A DNA stretch of 64,000 nt, taken from assembly GCA_021234155.1 (NCBI GenBank), contig JAJEKV010000140.1, positions 1,149,407 through 1,213,406 of the forward strand, written 5' to 3'. The stretch is from Isoetes taiwanensis. Its lineage: Eukaryota; Streptophyta; Lycopodiopsida; Isoetales; Isoetaceae. Made by a program: the position numbers and the translations under genes. Below are positions 46,955 to 59,343 of this stretch, one piece after another. The notes below the pieces were generated by a model. That model had not been told where the DNA came from, searched no databases, and worked only from the letters and a program-made list of their open reading frames with translations. Positions within the stretch are counted from its first letter, which is position 1. Each line of letters opens with the position of its first letter.

Positions 46955-49610
46955 GGTAGGTTGGCCCATAATCCTCAGAAGATGTATCAGAAAGTAACTA
47001 AGCCTTTCCATGTTTGTTTGTTCTATTTGTTGTAGCAATTTATGGTCCTCTTAGACATGTTGAGTAAAGGGTTCATAGAGAAAATTTCATGACATATTGA
47101 AAATTCCGTGACTTAGTTGTTGAATAAGTGCTTGGAACTCAAGATAAATCAAGCAATCTACTCTTTTAGCTTCCCCATGCTATTGCGCGAATTTATAGGC
47201 TTTCATTTTATAGTTTCCTGGGCTATTGTACAATCAACTTTTCTTCTCCAATGGTGAGGTATGTAGCCTCAAGAAGTACTGATTGTGGCCATGTTGCTGT
47301 CAGAGGGAAGCGCACAAGTTGGAATTGTGGCATCCCATAAAATATGCAGTTTTAACATTATGCATAATTGAGGTCCATTTGTTTTGCTCCTCATGTCTTC
47401 TAGACGTCATTTTTCAACCCAGAAGGCAATCGATTTTTGTTAATAAACATCTACTTATTCAGCATGTAACAGCTTGCAAAGTTTTTCATACATCATTAGC
47501 CCAACCCAAGAGGTCATTTATATTCTTGATTTTCTCATGGTGTCACTTGTGATTTGTCACAACATCTTACACTAGTAAATGAGATAAAGATAAAGATAAA
47601 GATAAATATTTTATCGTCCTCGGAAACCCAATCGGGTTATGGGACCCAATACAGAAGAAGGGGCATAAGCCCGAAACATTATAGACAATGGAAGCAAAAC
47701 AAAAACAATGCCAAAATTCATGAGAACAGAGCAAACGTAGACTCGAGCCAGACAGAAGCGACTAGACGTAACTACTGGCGCGCTTAGACGTAACCTACCC
47801 AGGGATTCTGAGGCCAGTGATCAAGAATAAGTGCGCCACCTCCCCGATAGACCGCCCATTTTCTTTGGAGCCTCGCCTCTCGGACCTTACATAACTCATC
47901 ATGCCGCCGAAGTTAATTGGCGGGGAGAGGTCTTCGGACCCGAAAAGGGAGTACCCTTGAGGTGACTCCCATCTCAGTAGCACATATAGCGGTCTGGGAT
48001 GGCGAAAATTGTACCAGAAGATGGCGTGGCGGTCCGCCGATGAGCACCTACCGGTCTTGTGTAAAAGCTCTGGACTCGGATATGCATAATATCCGGTGAA
48101 AAAATGTGCGCAGCGGTCTCGCTATCCGAAAGCAGGAGGCTATGTGCGGGGCGCCTACTAGACGCATAAGTTCAAGTAGCGGTCTGCTTTCCGCTGGCCC
48201 ATACATGGAATGTGTGTGCCATCGAGGCGTTCTTCTTTGGTTCTGTGCATGTTCACGAGCTGCATTTTGCACTTGAACATTCGAATTCATGGATGGGGGC
48301 CTCCGCGACCTTTGTCTCCGTCTGGCCGCGGCATCAACACTCATTGTGGGCGTGGCCATGTCCGGTTGTACCTCTATGGGCTGCCTCGATCACGTATCCA
48401 CGACATCCGGCGCAAGGGGTGTGCAGATCGTCTTGTGGCAAAGGGGAGCTATTGTGACCTATATATTCCTTCATCAAGTGCTCCAATATTTTCGAACCCA
48501 AGCCTAACCGGCCCGGAGGAAGCCGCATTTAATTTGTCAGAATTGTAACTCCCACCAAACCGGACGCATCTGGATTGAATTGTTAGCAAGGGGACTGTGA
48601 GGTGGCCGAGTTGCAGGGATCCGGGGATGCATCTGCAGAAACTATGGGTGCAGGTGGAGGGGGCGGGCATGGCGTAGCCTTCACTGCCTTCCTTGCCATA
48701 TCTTTAGCCTTTCGTGTCATGGTGTGCAAGCAGAAATAATAAAAAGAACCTGATGCTAAGGGAGAAGGGATCGGGGAAGTAAAACCTGATGCTAAAGGAG
48801 AAGGGATCGGGGATGTGGTTGCTGGTACATGGCCTGTCGCAAAAGCAAAAACAAAAACCCCTCTTTGCAGAATCGGATGGCTTGGTGCTGGCCCTTGTAG
48901 AGATGAGCTGAGCGGGCCACAAAGCAACTCGTGCTGGGCAAAATCGTGCTAGATGGGATCATTATCAACTGACACGAGAAACGAGGGAGACCAAGACTTT
49001 CACCTATAAGAAAACCGGGAGCAAGATATGTGGCTCTGTGCAAAGCCCAACTCTGACAGAGGCGCCAAACGAAGTTGAAAGCTGGAAAAACAACAAACTA
49101 AACCAATCTGCTAGGTTGCTATACAGCCGATCTGCTGCTTCTGAGCTGTTGCTGCGGCCGTTGGGATCTGCTGTTGTCATGGCTGGGCTTGGGCTACCAC
49201 CTGAACGAAATCGGACATGAGCTAGAACGGGCCCTGGGCGCCCAGGCCCTTAGGCGGCAGCCCAGGCGCTTAGGCTAGGCGGCAGTCCGAGTTGGCAATG
49301 AGAGAAAATTCTTTAATGCTTATAGAAGCACGCAAATTTCTCATATTTTTCACGGTATGGTGCCATGCTCTATGATGTCGATGATGGATCACAAGGATTT
49401 CTATAAAGTAGGCCATGACATGCGTGCTTATAGCTAGCTTCAACGTGTCTTACATAGGAATAAAGGTTTCTCTAGAACTTTTTCCAGCTAGTGAAAACCT
49501 TGGGAAGAATTTGACAACAGAGGAGGATAGGGAAAAGCTTACTGCCTCCAGCATTGTAACAGGGAATGAACAATTGGAAGTATCAAGAAAAAAAAGGCTT
49601 CAAAACAAAT
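46955..49610. other. No intact gene; repeat scraps
   Basis: A (GATAAA)n run at 47580-47607 leads into TATTTTATCGTCCTCGGAAA and CCCAATCGGGTTATGGGACC, which weakly resembles the tandem array at 58238-58505. A 36-bp tandem duplication (GCTAAGGGAGAAGGGATCGG) lies at 48753-48820, and a GC-rich segment with CTTAGGCGGCAGCCCAGGCG at 49225-49290. Minus-strand frames at 48048-48359 and 48583-48927 are low-complexity and unassigned. Confidence 0.4.
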
Positions 49611-50954
49611 GGCTTCATTGATGTGCCCAAAATTGCCTTGTTGCTCGAACGTTGTTCTAGTACCAAAGCTTTGTCAGAAGGTCAACAGATTCATTGCTAC
49701 ATAATGCAAAATGGAAGTAACTTGGAACACAATGATTGGCATATGGACAGCAAGGCAACTTAGAGATGGCCATTAATTTTTTCAAGCAAATGCCTCAGCA
49801 GAATGTGGTATCCTGGAATGCCATCATTATGGCTCTCATTAAACAAGGGCATATCAAGGAAGTTGATCAGTGGTTCGAACAAATGCCTCAACGTAATGTA
49901 ATTTCATGGAACACTATGATTGCTAGTCACGCAGAACATGGGCAACTTGAGGACGCCTTGAAACTCCTTGCAAGAATGTCTGTGAGAAATGTCGTTACAT
50001 GGAATTCTATAATTGGAGGTTTTATAAAGAGGGCAATGAGACTTGTATACTGTTTCAACGAATGCCACAACGTGATGTAGCGTCCTACAATGCTATGATC
50101 TCAGCCTTTGTTGGGGCTGCCAACTTAATGAGGCAGTATATCTCTTTAAACAAATGCCTTATAAGGATGTCATTTTATGGACTGATGATCAGTAACAACG
50201 TTCTCTGCTGGCATGTCGTTTTAATAGTGGATGTGGTAATGTTGATTATTAACATTGCTATCAAACATTAAGGAAATTTCATGCTGCAAATAGCTTCTTG
50301 CTTTGAGTTCAAAATATCTGGTCTGCAATACTCTTGGCTCTTGCCCTCTCCTAGCCTCAATGACATCTGGCTTAGAATGGCCAAATATTTGCTCAACAAC
50401 TAGATTATAATTCCATCTAGAGGAGGTTTGCTTTAAAGATGTGCACAAAGTGTTCAACCAAATGCAGGAAAGGAATATTATATCATGTTCAACCATGATT
50501 GCAGCACACATAGAGCATGGTTATGGAAAAGAGGCATTTGGCATTTATCAACAAATGCAGTTAGCAAAGGAGAGTCCAAACACCATTATCTACATAGTTC
50601 TTCTCAACGGTTGTGCCAGCTTTAGTTTTTTTAAGAGAAGGCAAATTAATTCATGCACATGCTATATAGTATGGGTTTGAATCAGCAACTATCGTTGGGA
50701 ATGCCCTCATCAATATGCATGGGAAGACTGATAATCTGAACGATGCATCTGAGATTTTCAACCGGATGGATGAGAAAGATGTCATATCTTGGAATACAAT
50801 TGTTGCAATGTATTCCCATTATGGTTTTTTCAAAGAGGCCCACTATCTTTTTCAACAGACGTAGTTGCATGGCTTCAAACCAGATGAGGCCATGTTCATC
50901 AGCTTTCTAAATGCATGCACTACCAGAGCTTCAATGAAAGCTGCAAGAGTTTAA
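49611..50954 (+). pseudogene. Pentatricopeptide repeat (PLS-class) protein pseudogene
   Basis: Tandem PPR motifs are clear: ALLLERCSSTKALSEGQQIH, FFKQMPQQNVVSWNAIIMAL, WFEQMPQRNVISWNTMIASH, LARMSVRNVVTWNSIIGGF, then in other frames FQRMPQRDVASYNAMISAF, VFNQMQERNIISCSTMIAAH, FNRMDEKDVISWNTIVAMYS and a final FKPDEAMFISFLNACT. These match organelle RNA-editing and processing factors of land plants. At least four frame changes (near 49735, 50035, 50110, 50670), stops, and an unrelated interval at about 50270-50430 break it. No E/DYW domain follows. Confidence 0.88.
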
Positions 50955-52262
50955 GTTATGCATCTTTCACTGGTCTGTGTAGTACTGTTGTTGGATTGGG
51001 TTGCTGTAGGCCTATTCTTTTGGTGGATTCAAAAGTAATTTTGGGAATTGTTGTTGGAAGTATAGTTGCCATCTTTTGTCTCATATTTGTGGTGATCAGA
51101 TTTAGGATGATCTTGAAGGAATTGCAGAAATGGTATCTAACCTTAAACAGACAATGAAAGCAGTTGTAATGCCGTACAAATTCTAGCCCTTATTTCTATG
51201 TGGTTGTCTTTGCAGCATATAACTTGGAGTTCTACACGGACATACAATGACTTACATTCTAGAAAATACAACTTGGAGTTCTACAAGGACATACACTGAC
51301 TTACACTCTAGAAAATACAGGCCAGTGTATGAAGTTGCGAGTTAATATTTTTCCTTATCCAGGCTTAAATTTAATATTATTGGCTTCATAGAACTTACAA
51401 AGAGTTATGCAGTTATTGAAGACTATTCATTATTCTACTTTAACATGCTTAGAAATTTAATTCGCAAGGGTATTGCATCATTCCCTCTAACTATAAACTA
51501 GAGATTGTGCAAGTGATTACATCTTAAACTTAAGCTACTGGAATCCAACAACACATCTAGGCTATAAGTTATGACTCAAGCATTTTTACATCATATTGAT
51601 ACCATTCTTACACCATATCAATGAAATTTCAAATTAGCACTCTTGCTCTTGGTCATCCACTGGTCCAAACTTAAAACATAGAAATCGCACTGCACCGCAC
51701 CCCCTGCATCAATGCTCATATATGGCTACGATCTCTAAAGGTGTCATATCTAGGTCTTGGAATTGTTGTTGATGCTTTAGAACATAAAAACAACAAATAA
51801 CGCCTCTTCCTACAAAGTATGTAAAGCTGCAGGCAAAAAGAATAATAAAAATCTCATGTCAGGAATCTCAAGTCATTAGCACCATGCTAGAAATAGGCTT
51901 GGTCCATGCACAATTCATAAAGAAAGGAAAATAAAACAACACAAAACAAAACCCCCCTTTCAAACCATTAATAACCCCAAACACATCAAATGACCCAACA
52001 AGAACCATGAAACGAAACAACAGCAAGAAACATGAAAACACACTCTCGGGCCACCGAAGGGCAAGCCTCCGTGCGCAGCACCTTGTTAAAATTGATAGAG
52101 TTGAGGCAACTAGAATTGGGTTGTTCTTATAGTTTGGGTCAGGTTGGTCTAAATTTCGGTTTTGATGTATTCAATTGGTTGTTAAAGAAATTACAAAAAG
52201 AAGCACTTACCTAACGGGGAAACTCCAAGGGTAATCACTGATCCACATATCAACCCACGGCT
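50955..52262. other. No gene recognised; small tandem repeat and a dispersed repeat
   Basis: A 54-bp unit containing AACTTGGAGTTCTACA and TTACAYTCTAGAAAATACA is duplicated at 51218-51320. Dispersed repeat family 2, copy 2 occupies 51922-52087. The frame 50915-51157 encodes one hydrophobic helix but no family. Confidence 0.45.
51922..52087. repeat. Dispersed repeat family 2, copy 2
   Basis: Second copy of 3949-4113 in the same orientation, with scattered substitutions such as GTGCGTAGCAC to GTGCGCAGCAC. It ends about 175 bp before the start codon of the intact gene at 52263. Confidence 0.82.
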
Positions 52263-54011
52263 ATGGCGTCGGCCATCGTGGGCGCTTCACTGCCCCCGAA
52301 TCTGCTAAAAGGTTTAGGGTTTAAGAAACCCCTTGGATTAATATGGGGCAATGGGAGGCATGGAAATAGATACGGCAGAGCCAGAGTTGTGTTGATAAAG
52401 GCATACAAGGAGGAAAAAACCAATTCCGTATCTAATTTCTTCAGCAAAGTTATCGGTGCCCTGCCTGGAGTGGGACTAATTGCTCGACTCTTAAGTGATG
52501 AAGGTGGTATTGGTGGGGACAGATTACAGTTTGCAGAGTTTTGTAGTAAGGTGGGCAGGAATTCAACCCAAGAAACTTCGCTTGCATTTTCTACATTTGA
52601 AGAACGGCATGGAAAGGTGGGTTCTTTTATACGATGCAAATGTCTATATGAGCAAGAATGTTTTCGTGTCCTCATCTTGTTCTTTTTTGTAACGTTTAGG
52701 TTGCAAAACCACAATTTGTTCTAATCTGGTGTTGGGCAGCAGCTGTTGGTGCTGGCCTTTTGAAAAGTGAGGACATTATGTTATCAGCTTTGAGGCTTCG
52801 TATTCAATATGATATTCTCTTTGAAGAAGAAAATCTTAACCTGCTTATGGATGAGGCTACTGAGGTGAGTAATTTTTGCAAGGTTTATAATCTTTGGAAC
52901 AGAGATGAAAAAAGATGCAATTATGTGACCTAATCAACAGCTCAGATTAGATATGAACAACAGAATAGACTGTAAAAAACAAAGAGTTGTTAACAAACAT
53001 GCAAAGCAGTTCTAGAGAAGCCGTCCCCAACCTGCAATGCACATTGCACATGCTTCGTGTATAGCCTTATCAATCAAGAGTAGATGTATCTGCCTGTATA
53101 TCTTGTTTTCTCATTTTAACTTTTTTGAAATAATCCTTGTACAAATATTGAGCTTATCAATCTCACAAGAAGCTGTTTAAGATCCATATGCAGCAGATTC
53201 GTTTATAACCAGATTAGAATAATCCGTATTGAAATGAAGCCATATCAATATAGTGATATAAGGATAAGAAGTACTTGGCTGCAGAACTGCCATGCAATGA
53301 GCTCCGCGAAACTTTTTATATTGCATCAGTCTTTATGGGCTTATGGTTGCTTGGACTGCAGACTAACTCAGCATAGTACAGCTTTCATCCCAGACACTTG
53401 GAGTATAGATGTTTGAGATCTCTGGGGTTTGTAACTTAAGTACTGTATATTGAACTAAGTTGGACTAATCGGATTTATATAACCATCATCAAAACCATGA
53501 AGTTTAACAAATTCATATGTACTTTGCCCTAATTTGATTCTAGTACTTATTTTCTCATGTAACAACTGTTGATTTTATGTACAGTTCTGTAGCTTGAAAT
53601 TGGCATGTACATTTCAGAAAACGTCAAACTGCACGACGATGCCTTGCTTCCTTTCAATATGCTTTGATTATGGAAAGACCAATGACAAATTATTGATTTC
53701 CTTTATTGTGACAGAAACGAAAAAAATCGAGATCACCACTTCCTAATGTACCATTGTTAGCACGAGCTGAGAAGGCCCTACAAGCAATCTGTAAATGTTG
53801 CATTGGTTCAGACCAAATACAAGAGGAGGATGCAGAGCTTCTTTGTACAATTTTGTCTGTAGTTTTCCCCACACTTGATGTAATTGACATACAAAATATT
53901 GTAAATGCTAGACTAAAAGACATGGCGACTGAAGTAATAAAAAGTGATGACCAATGGCCTGTAAATGAAGAGAGTGAGAAAAGATTGAATGGAGCAAATA
54001 GTTACACTTAG
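52263..54011 (+). CDS. Conserved plant-type protein of unknown function, 3 exons
   Basis: Exons 52263-52616, 52700-52864 and 53715-54011 join in phase 0 across GT-AG introns (83 and 850 bp) and encode 271 aa with no defect. The N-terminus is Ser/Ala/basic-rich (MASAIVGASLPPNLLKGLGF) and could be a plastid transit peptide. The mature part has VIGALPGVGLIARLLSDEGG, FAEFCSKVGRNSTQETSLAF, a Trp/Ala helix VLIWCWAAAVGAGLLKSEDI, LRIQYDILFEEENLNLLMDE, ARAEKALQAICKCCIG and LLCTILSVVFPTLDVIDIQN. It reads as a mostly helical soluble protein. I have an impression of plastid-protein homologues but cannot name the family. Dispersed repeat family 2 lies just upstream. Confidence 0.75.
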
Positions 54012-54593
54012 AGCTCTCTCTCTAGTCAGATTTAATGTTACTATGGTCTTTCGTAAGCTGTCGAATGAGAGCTCATAATGCGTAAGCTGTCGAATGAGAG
54101 CTCATAATGCAGTGGTCTTCCAAGGATAGTAATTCCATAATTGAATTTCAGCAGAAATGTTTAAACGGGATGCCCGCCGCTCGAGGGCTTGACACAGATC
54201 TTACTAGTATGATTAATGAATTACACGTGTCTTATTCTCAATAGAAAGATGTGGGCACGCAAATGGGGAGGTCCACTAATTGTAGATGGAAGGCTTGCAA
54301 GTAAACTAATATTGTCATCAAATTTACATGGCTAAAATGCTTTTCATATGTGGGAAAAAGTTGAATGCATGTTGATCATATTTGTCATCAAATTTACATG
54401 GCTAAAATGCTTTTCATATTTGGCAAAAAATTGAATGCATATTGATCATAAAAGTGGCTAAAATGCTTTTCATATGGGGAAAAAATTGAATGCATACATT
54501 TGTTACTACTTAATGGGAAGTTTTCATTTTATGTTTGGGGCCGTTGATGGAAGGAATATTCCTCCGTTTATGCCAAATGAAAGGCCTTCTGTA

Positions 54594-54701
54594 TATAGGA
54601 ATGTTGGTTTACCCAACATTCCTGGCATGGAAACATGCCGACGCGCGTTAGCGCGGAGGCATGTTGACATGCCAGGTGTTGGGTAAACCAACATTCCTAT
54701 A
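54594..54701. repeat. ~108-bp near-perfect hairpin
   Basis: Left arm TATAGGAATGTTGGTTTACC...GGCATG pairs with right arm CATGCCAGG...GGTAAACCAACATTCCTATA over about 33 bp with one small gap. Inside it a second stem pairs AACATGCC with GGCATGTT around GCGCG-TTA-GCGCG. The right arm stops exactly where the inverted-terminal element at 54701 begins. Confidence 0.85.
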
Positions 54702-55789
54702 ACGTGGAAGCCACTTATGTGGCATTCAGCGAATGAGGCATTGACACGTGGCAATCTTATATAAATAGTCTTGTCTTGTTTTCTCCTTTTCTTCTCACGG
54801 CTATGTAGCGCGACCATGGCCTGACAATAGCGATGGCGTAGAACCGGGGAAAAGCCGGCGATGGCACCCGCTCTTGGCATCCATTTCTCTTGGCGGTGGC
54901 ACCCATTGCTCTTGGCGATGGCGTCCACTGCTAATGTTTCTGTAAGAGAGTTCTCAAGTATGGTGTATTTCTTTGTAACGGTTTTACATGAGGCCATTTT
55001 TCCTTGCCGATGCCATCTGCTCCAAGCCGTTTTTCGCCCAGGCGGATATCTTCTAGTTTTGGATGCTAATTTTGCAAATGAAAGCGGGTCTTGCCTTTGT
55101 TTTTCTTTATATTTGCCTTTGTTTCTTTGTGTTCTTTCTTTGTATTTGCCGTCTCGCTCTAACTTATTTCTTGCTTTCTTTTGTTTGTTTGTGCAGATTA
55201 TGCTCTTAAAGCTCTGTTAAGGTGCATCAAGCACTTTCGTGTTTGCGGGGTAAAAAGATTGAACAAGATGCGGGTTGTGGCGATGAGAGGGGAAATAGTA
55301 GCGTTGTTTTTTCGCGGTCCGAAAGCATCGTCTGTTTGTTTACTTGGGAACTATGCTTTGTTTGTTGCTTTGCTCTCGTTTTCGACTCCGGTTTGTACTC
55401 AGGCATTTTGTCTACTCTGTTTTGTTGCTCAATGGCGGCTTTGTGCATGAAACAAGAATCATCACATTTGGTTCTGTAATCTTCAAAAGAGTTAATTGAT
55501 TTCTTGATTTAAGTCCTTTGCGTACCATTTTATTGGAATTTGACTGTGAAATGCTAGTCACATGCCGATTTTTAACCATTCTTGCTTGTTTTGCGGAATC
55601 AAAAGTGGAATGTAACATAGAAACAGAATAGAAAACGGAATGTACCATGGAATGTGAACTAAAATCCAGAATGTTATCTAAATGTTGCAGCACGCTCTTC
55701 TAATCCAAATTCCTGGAAAAGAATGTAGGACACGTGGCATGATACGATAGGCGGATGGGGCTGAATGCCACATAAGTGGCTTTTACGTT
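54701..55789. mobile_element. Candidate non-autonomous DNA transposon with 30-bp inverted termini
   Basis: The first 30 bp (54701-54730) and the reverse complement of the last 30 bp (55760-55789) match at 28 positions, with 21 consecutive identical bases (GCCACTTATGTGGCATTCAG plus C). The interior, about 1.03 kb, holds a promoter-like stretch (ACACGTGGCAATC with a CACGTG G-box, then TTATATAAATAG) and small frames without family resemblance. No clear target-site duplication is visible. A Mutator-like or other MITE-type element, or a promoter/gene fragment captured between termini, are possible readings. Confidence 0.65.
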
Positions 55790-58237
55790 TTTTGGACGCA
55801 AGACACCTACAAATTTCAAAGGTGTAGAATCGCTACACATCACCATTGAACAGCCAAAAACAAAAAACCCAGCCGTAAGCGCAGCCTGCCGGAATATGCG
55901 CACTATCAATCGTCACCTCTGCCTTCTTACCTGCCTCCCCGACCCCTGCCTTCTAAATCCCGACCTCTGCCTTCTTACCCTGCCTTCTAAATCCACACTA
56001 AGTATCAAGCCAGCAGATGCTTCCAAAACCAGCCTTCTTACCTTTGCTTGAGCAACACTGTTTCAAGGCCACCATGATCCTTTAATTCGGCATTCTACAG
56101 ACCTGCGGGTCAAATTTGGAGCTCCCGGATCTCGTTTGGAAGAACCCTTTCTGCCTTCACAATCACGTTTACCGTTTTCAAGGTGGTTTTTTTTTCTTTT
56201 TTTTTCCAACCACCTCACTCCTTGATGGGTTCGGTGGGAAGCCCAAGGGCCAAATCCCCTAATTGGCTCACCTCCCAGCAGTTTGATTCCATAGTTAGAA
56301 GTTAGGAGTTACGAGTTAGCTAACGCCTAACGTATAATAACATCTAACTAGCTATTCTCAAACATACTAACGCCGTTAGTTTCGCCACAAAAAAAAAAAA
56401 AATCAGATTTTGGAAATTTAATATATCACCTGGACTAATTTCGACACGTAGAATTTGCAATAAAAAGAACTAAAATCATACTCTGTCTTATGCCAATCAC
56501 AAGTAGCACTCAACACCGAGTTGTTTCCCCATGTCTGATATAGAAAAACAATGGAAATAAATAAATAATCACTATAAACAATGGAATAAATAATCAAGAA
56601 TATGTAGACAAAGATTGCAACAGCATGAAAAAAAGATTGCAACAGCAATTAAGATCATCATCTCATTTCTTTGTCTAGTTGATAAGCCAAACTAGCCTGA
56701 GATAAGCCAAACTAGCCATCTTTTTTGTCATCAAAAGGGACCAAAGGAAGCAGAACTACTGATTGCACTTTCTATTATGATGAGAACCATTTATGTCACT
56801 AGCGAGCCTTTTCTGCAAGTCCAGCCAGTTGATATGCAAAGTGAAATGAAATCTAACTGTTACTTTGTTAGATTGTTGAGTCTGAAAGTAAGAAACACCC
56901 AAATAGAAAAACAGTAATATTCTTCAAATGATAGCCTGTGAAAATTAATCTAGCTCTCCTTTCCTCTGGCATCATATTTTATAAGGCACGACAGATTGAG
57001 TAAAAGAAAATGCTGCCCAAGCCCATGACTTCAATCAACAATCAGATGGCTTTCTAAAAAATATTGTGCAGAAGAATGTATGTTGTTCTTGTACATATAT
57101 ACATAGATCAATGAATCATAGACAACAGACAGTTATTTTCTCCTTCCTATCAAGCTTGTGTTCCTGTAGAACAGCTTGGAAGCCAGCTTTACCAGCAACA
57201 ATTATTTTGGTCTTTCAATGTTAGAAGAATGCACTTGATGATGGAAATGGTGCAATCCTGTATTGAAGCAAGCAACTCCAGCAAAAATAGGTTCTGGAAA
57301 ACGTTGAAACAAAGGAGATGGACGACCTGGATAATAAGATGCCCCGTTCTGGTTCTCAATTTTTTTAGAGTAGTATCGGACAGAAAGAAAGTAATGCCTG
57401 GTATTATGGGCCACAAAAATTACATCGAGGGTCTTCAATCTCTGTTTTGTTGTATTCATAAGCTCTGCCTTAGAAAACCCTTACCTCTGAGATGGTGAGC
57501 CGCCTCGCCGACCTGCTTACTGCTCAGCACGAATCAAAACTTTCCAACAGAGACTTTCATAACATTCATCGATTTTCGACTGGATTCCGCCCCTCTGGCC
57601 GCCAACAACTGCAGCATTGTGTTCGGGAGGGAAAACTGAGCACAGAGGGTTTTTTTTTTTCGAAAATGCCCATTTGTAATTTTTGGGCGAAACTAACCCC
57701 GTTAGTTTTGGGTTATAAGTTAGCAAGCTATTTCGCGTTAGCCATTTGGGGGCTAACGCGTTATGTTCTAACCATGTTTGATTCCCTCTGGGGTTCAGTT
57801 CGATGGCAAGGGCAGGCCATGTCTGCGCTAAAACTAGAGCCATCGTTGGCTCTTGGTGGACTGGCTCCCCCTAATCCCATCTGCATCCTTTTTCTGTTTG
57901 AACCTCCTAAGTTTCAACCTGTTGCAAAAGATGGCTGCCCTGCTCCGCTCGACCGCACCTACAAAACTAGAGAACCTAGGCTTGAAAAAGAAAGTGGTCT
58001 GAAACGCTATCCACGCCCTATAATTTAGGATGGAAATTCTGCCAACCATGGCAACAATGAACTTGCACACACATCAAAATTAGAAATTAGACCTCTAAAT
58101 GGAAACAAGCTGCTCAAACATGCCAAATTATACGGTTTCACATACAATACAATACCAGAATCATAGTTCCCAGTACTCTCCCCAAATACCAAACGAATTG
58201 GGCAGACTTAATTGATTATAAAAGATAGATAGATGGA
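55790..58237. other. No gene recognised
   Basis: Apart from the inverted TAACG segments, this stretch contains poly-A/T tracts (56184-56207, 56386-56401, 57650-57660) and a small duplication GATAAGCCAAACTAGCC at 56680-56716. The 178-codon frame at 57492 is mostly repeat-derived in its middle and is not supported as a gene. Confidence 0.4.
56280..57790. repeat. Inverted pair of TAACG..GTTAGTTTCGCC segments
   Basis: Left segment 56365-56386 (ACTAACGCCGTTAGTTTCGCC-like) and right segment 57685-57707 are inverted copies with about two mismatches. Both are surrounded by more TTAGCTAACG-type words (56308-56330 and 57731-57765). They bracket about 1.3 kb with no recognisable gene and may be degraded terminal inverted repeats. 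Minus frames at 57189-57459 and the plus frame at 57492-58028 inside or overlapping this pair are unassigned. Confidence 0.45.
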
Positions 58238-58505
58238 TATTATTTTAACGTCCACGGAAACCTTACAGTGGGCCATGGGATGGGTCTATACATAATGCGA
58301 CTCTAGTCTAGTAGATATTATTTGAACGTCCACGGAAACCTCACAGTGGGCCATGGGACGGGTATATAAATAATGCAACTCTAGTAGATATTATTTTAAC
58401 ATCCATGGAAACCTCACAGTAGGTCATGGGACATGTCTATACATAATGCAACTTCGTGGAACCTCACAGTGGGTCATGAGACAGGTCTATACATAATGCA
58501 GCTTT
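58238..58505. repeat. Four degenerate tandem units of ~60-75 bp
   Basis: Units contain TATTATTTTAACGTCCACGG, AAACCTCACAGTGGGCCATG and TCTATACATAATGCAACTCT, following a short GATA run. The last unit is truncated at its left. Confidence 0.85.
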
Positions 58506-58695
58506 GGGCGGTCTCAAACTTGGGACATACGTGTTTTAGAACTGATATGTTATCATTAGACCAAAGGCTTTGGATAGGGAAAAGCTCCAATTATCACTTT
58601 CATCGTATGCTGGTATGGTTAATTCGATTGATTTTTGCATATAAATTGGAATCTGCAATAGAAAATCAGTCGATTTCAGATATGTCATGACGCTG

Positions 58696-58880
58696 ACAAT
58701 ACCAATAAAACAAAATAGTAGCATAGAGAAGAAACAAACACTAAGATTACGTTATATATGTGACATACTGTCACATCTTGTTTGCTACAATACCAATAAA
58801 ACAAAATAGTAGCATAGAGAAGAAACAAACACTGAGATTACGTCATATATGCGACATACTGTCACATCTTGTTTGCTACA
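58696..58880. repeat. 91-bp direct tandem duplication
   Basis: ACAATACCAATAAAACAAAA begins both copies, at 58696 and 58787. They differ at only a few positions. Each contains a small inverted repeat TGTGACATACTGTCACA. Confidence 0.9.
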
Positions 58881-58945
58881 TATTCTAAACGAGGTGCACC
58901 CTAGACTCATCAGATTCGTCGATCCTACGACGCTGATCGTATGTT

Positions 58946-59293
58946 TGTCAAGATATATGATATCGAGATCACCATCTTGCTGCTAGACATGCTTGACAGC
59001 ACTGACAGCACTCAGCACATAGGTGCTGACTATGTGTTGAATCAGCACTTCATCAGCACCTACACCAGCCCATCCACTTGCCTTAATTCGCTACGGCACC
59101 TACTTGCCTTAATTAGTTACGGCATGATTATGTGTGGTTGGTAACGGGAGCAGTTATTATCTACTGCCCCTTTTTATATCTTGTATTCATACATACGTTT
59201 AATACAATTCCATTTTGCCTTTGTTTTGGGAGCTTGCGCTCTCGGATATCGGTGTGCATCCCCTTCTCTCCCTTTCTTGGTGCAACCTTGACA
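58946..59293 (+). repeat. Left LTR of Copia element
   Basis: 348 bp, TG...CA, with 7-bp terminal inverted repeat TGTCAAG/CTTGACA. It contains GCCCCTTTTTATATCTTG, a candidate TATA region, followed by CATTTTGCC and the transcribed R/U5 part. It carries a G at the GGCATGATT position where the right LTR has A. Confidence 0.95.
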
Positions 59294-59305
59294 TGGTATC
59301 AGAGC
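59294..59305 (+). other. Primer binding site, initiator Met-tRNA
   Basis: TGGTATCAGAGC directly abuts the left LTR and is complementary to the 3' end of plant initiator methionine tRNA, the standard Copia primer. Confidence 0.96.
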
Positions 59306-59343
59306 ACTAGGTGTGCTGAGATTGATTCAAGATCAACACAACA

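Noticed and set aside
52250-52714. 154-codon minus-strand ORF
   Set aside because: It is the antisense shadow of exon 1 of the intact gene at 52263 and has no family resemblance.
57492-58028. 178-codon plus-strand ORF
   Set aside because: Its middle is made of the inverted TAACG repeat sequence and the flanks match no family, so it is probably accidental.
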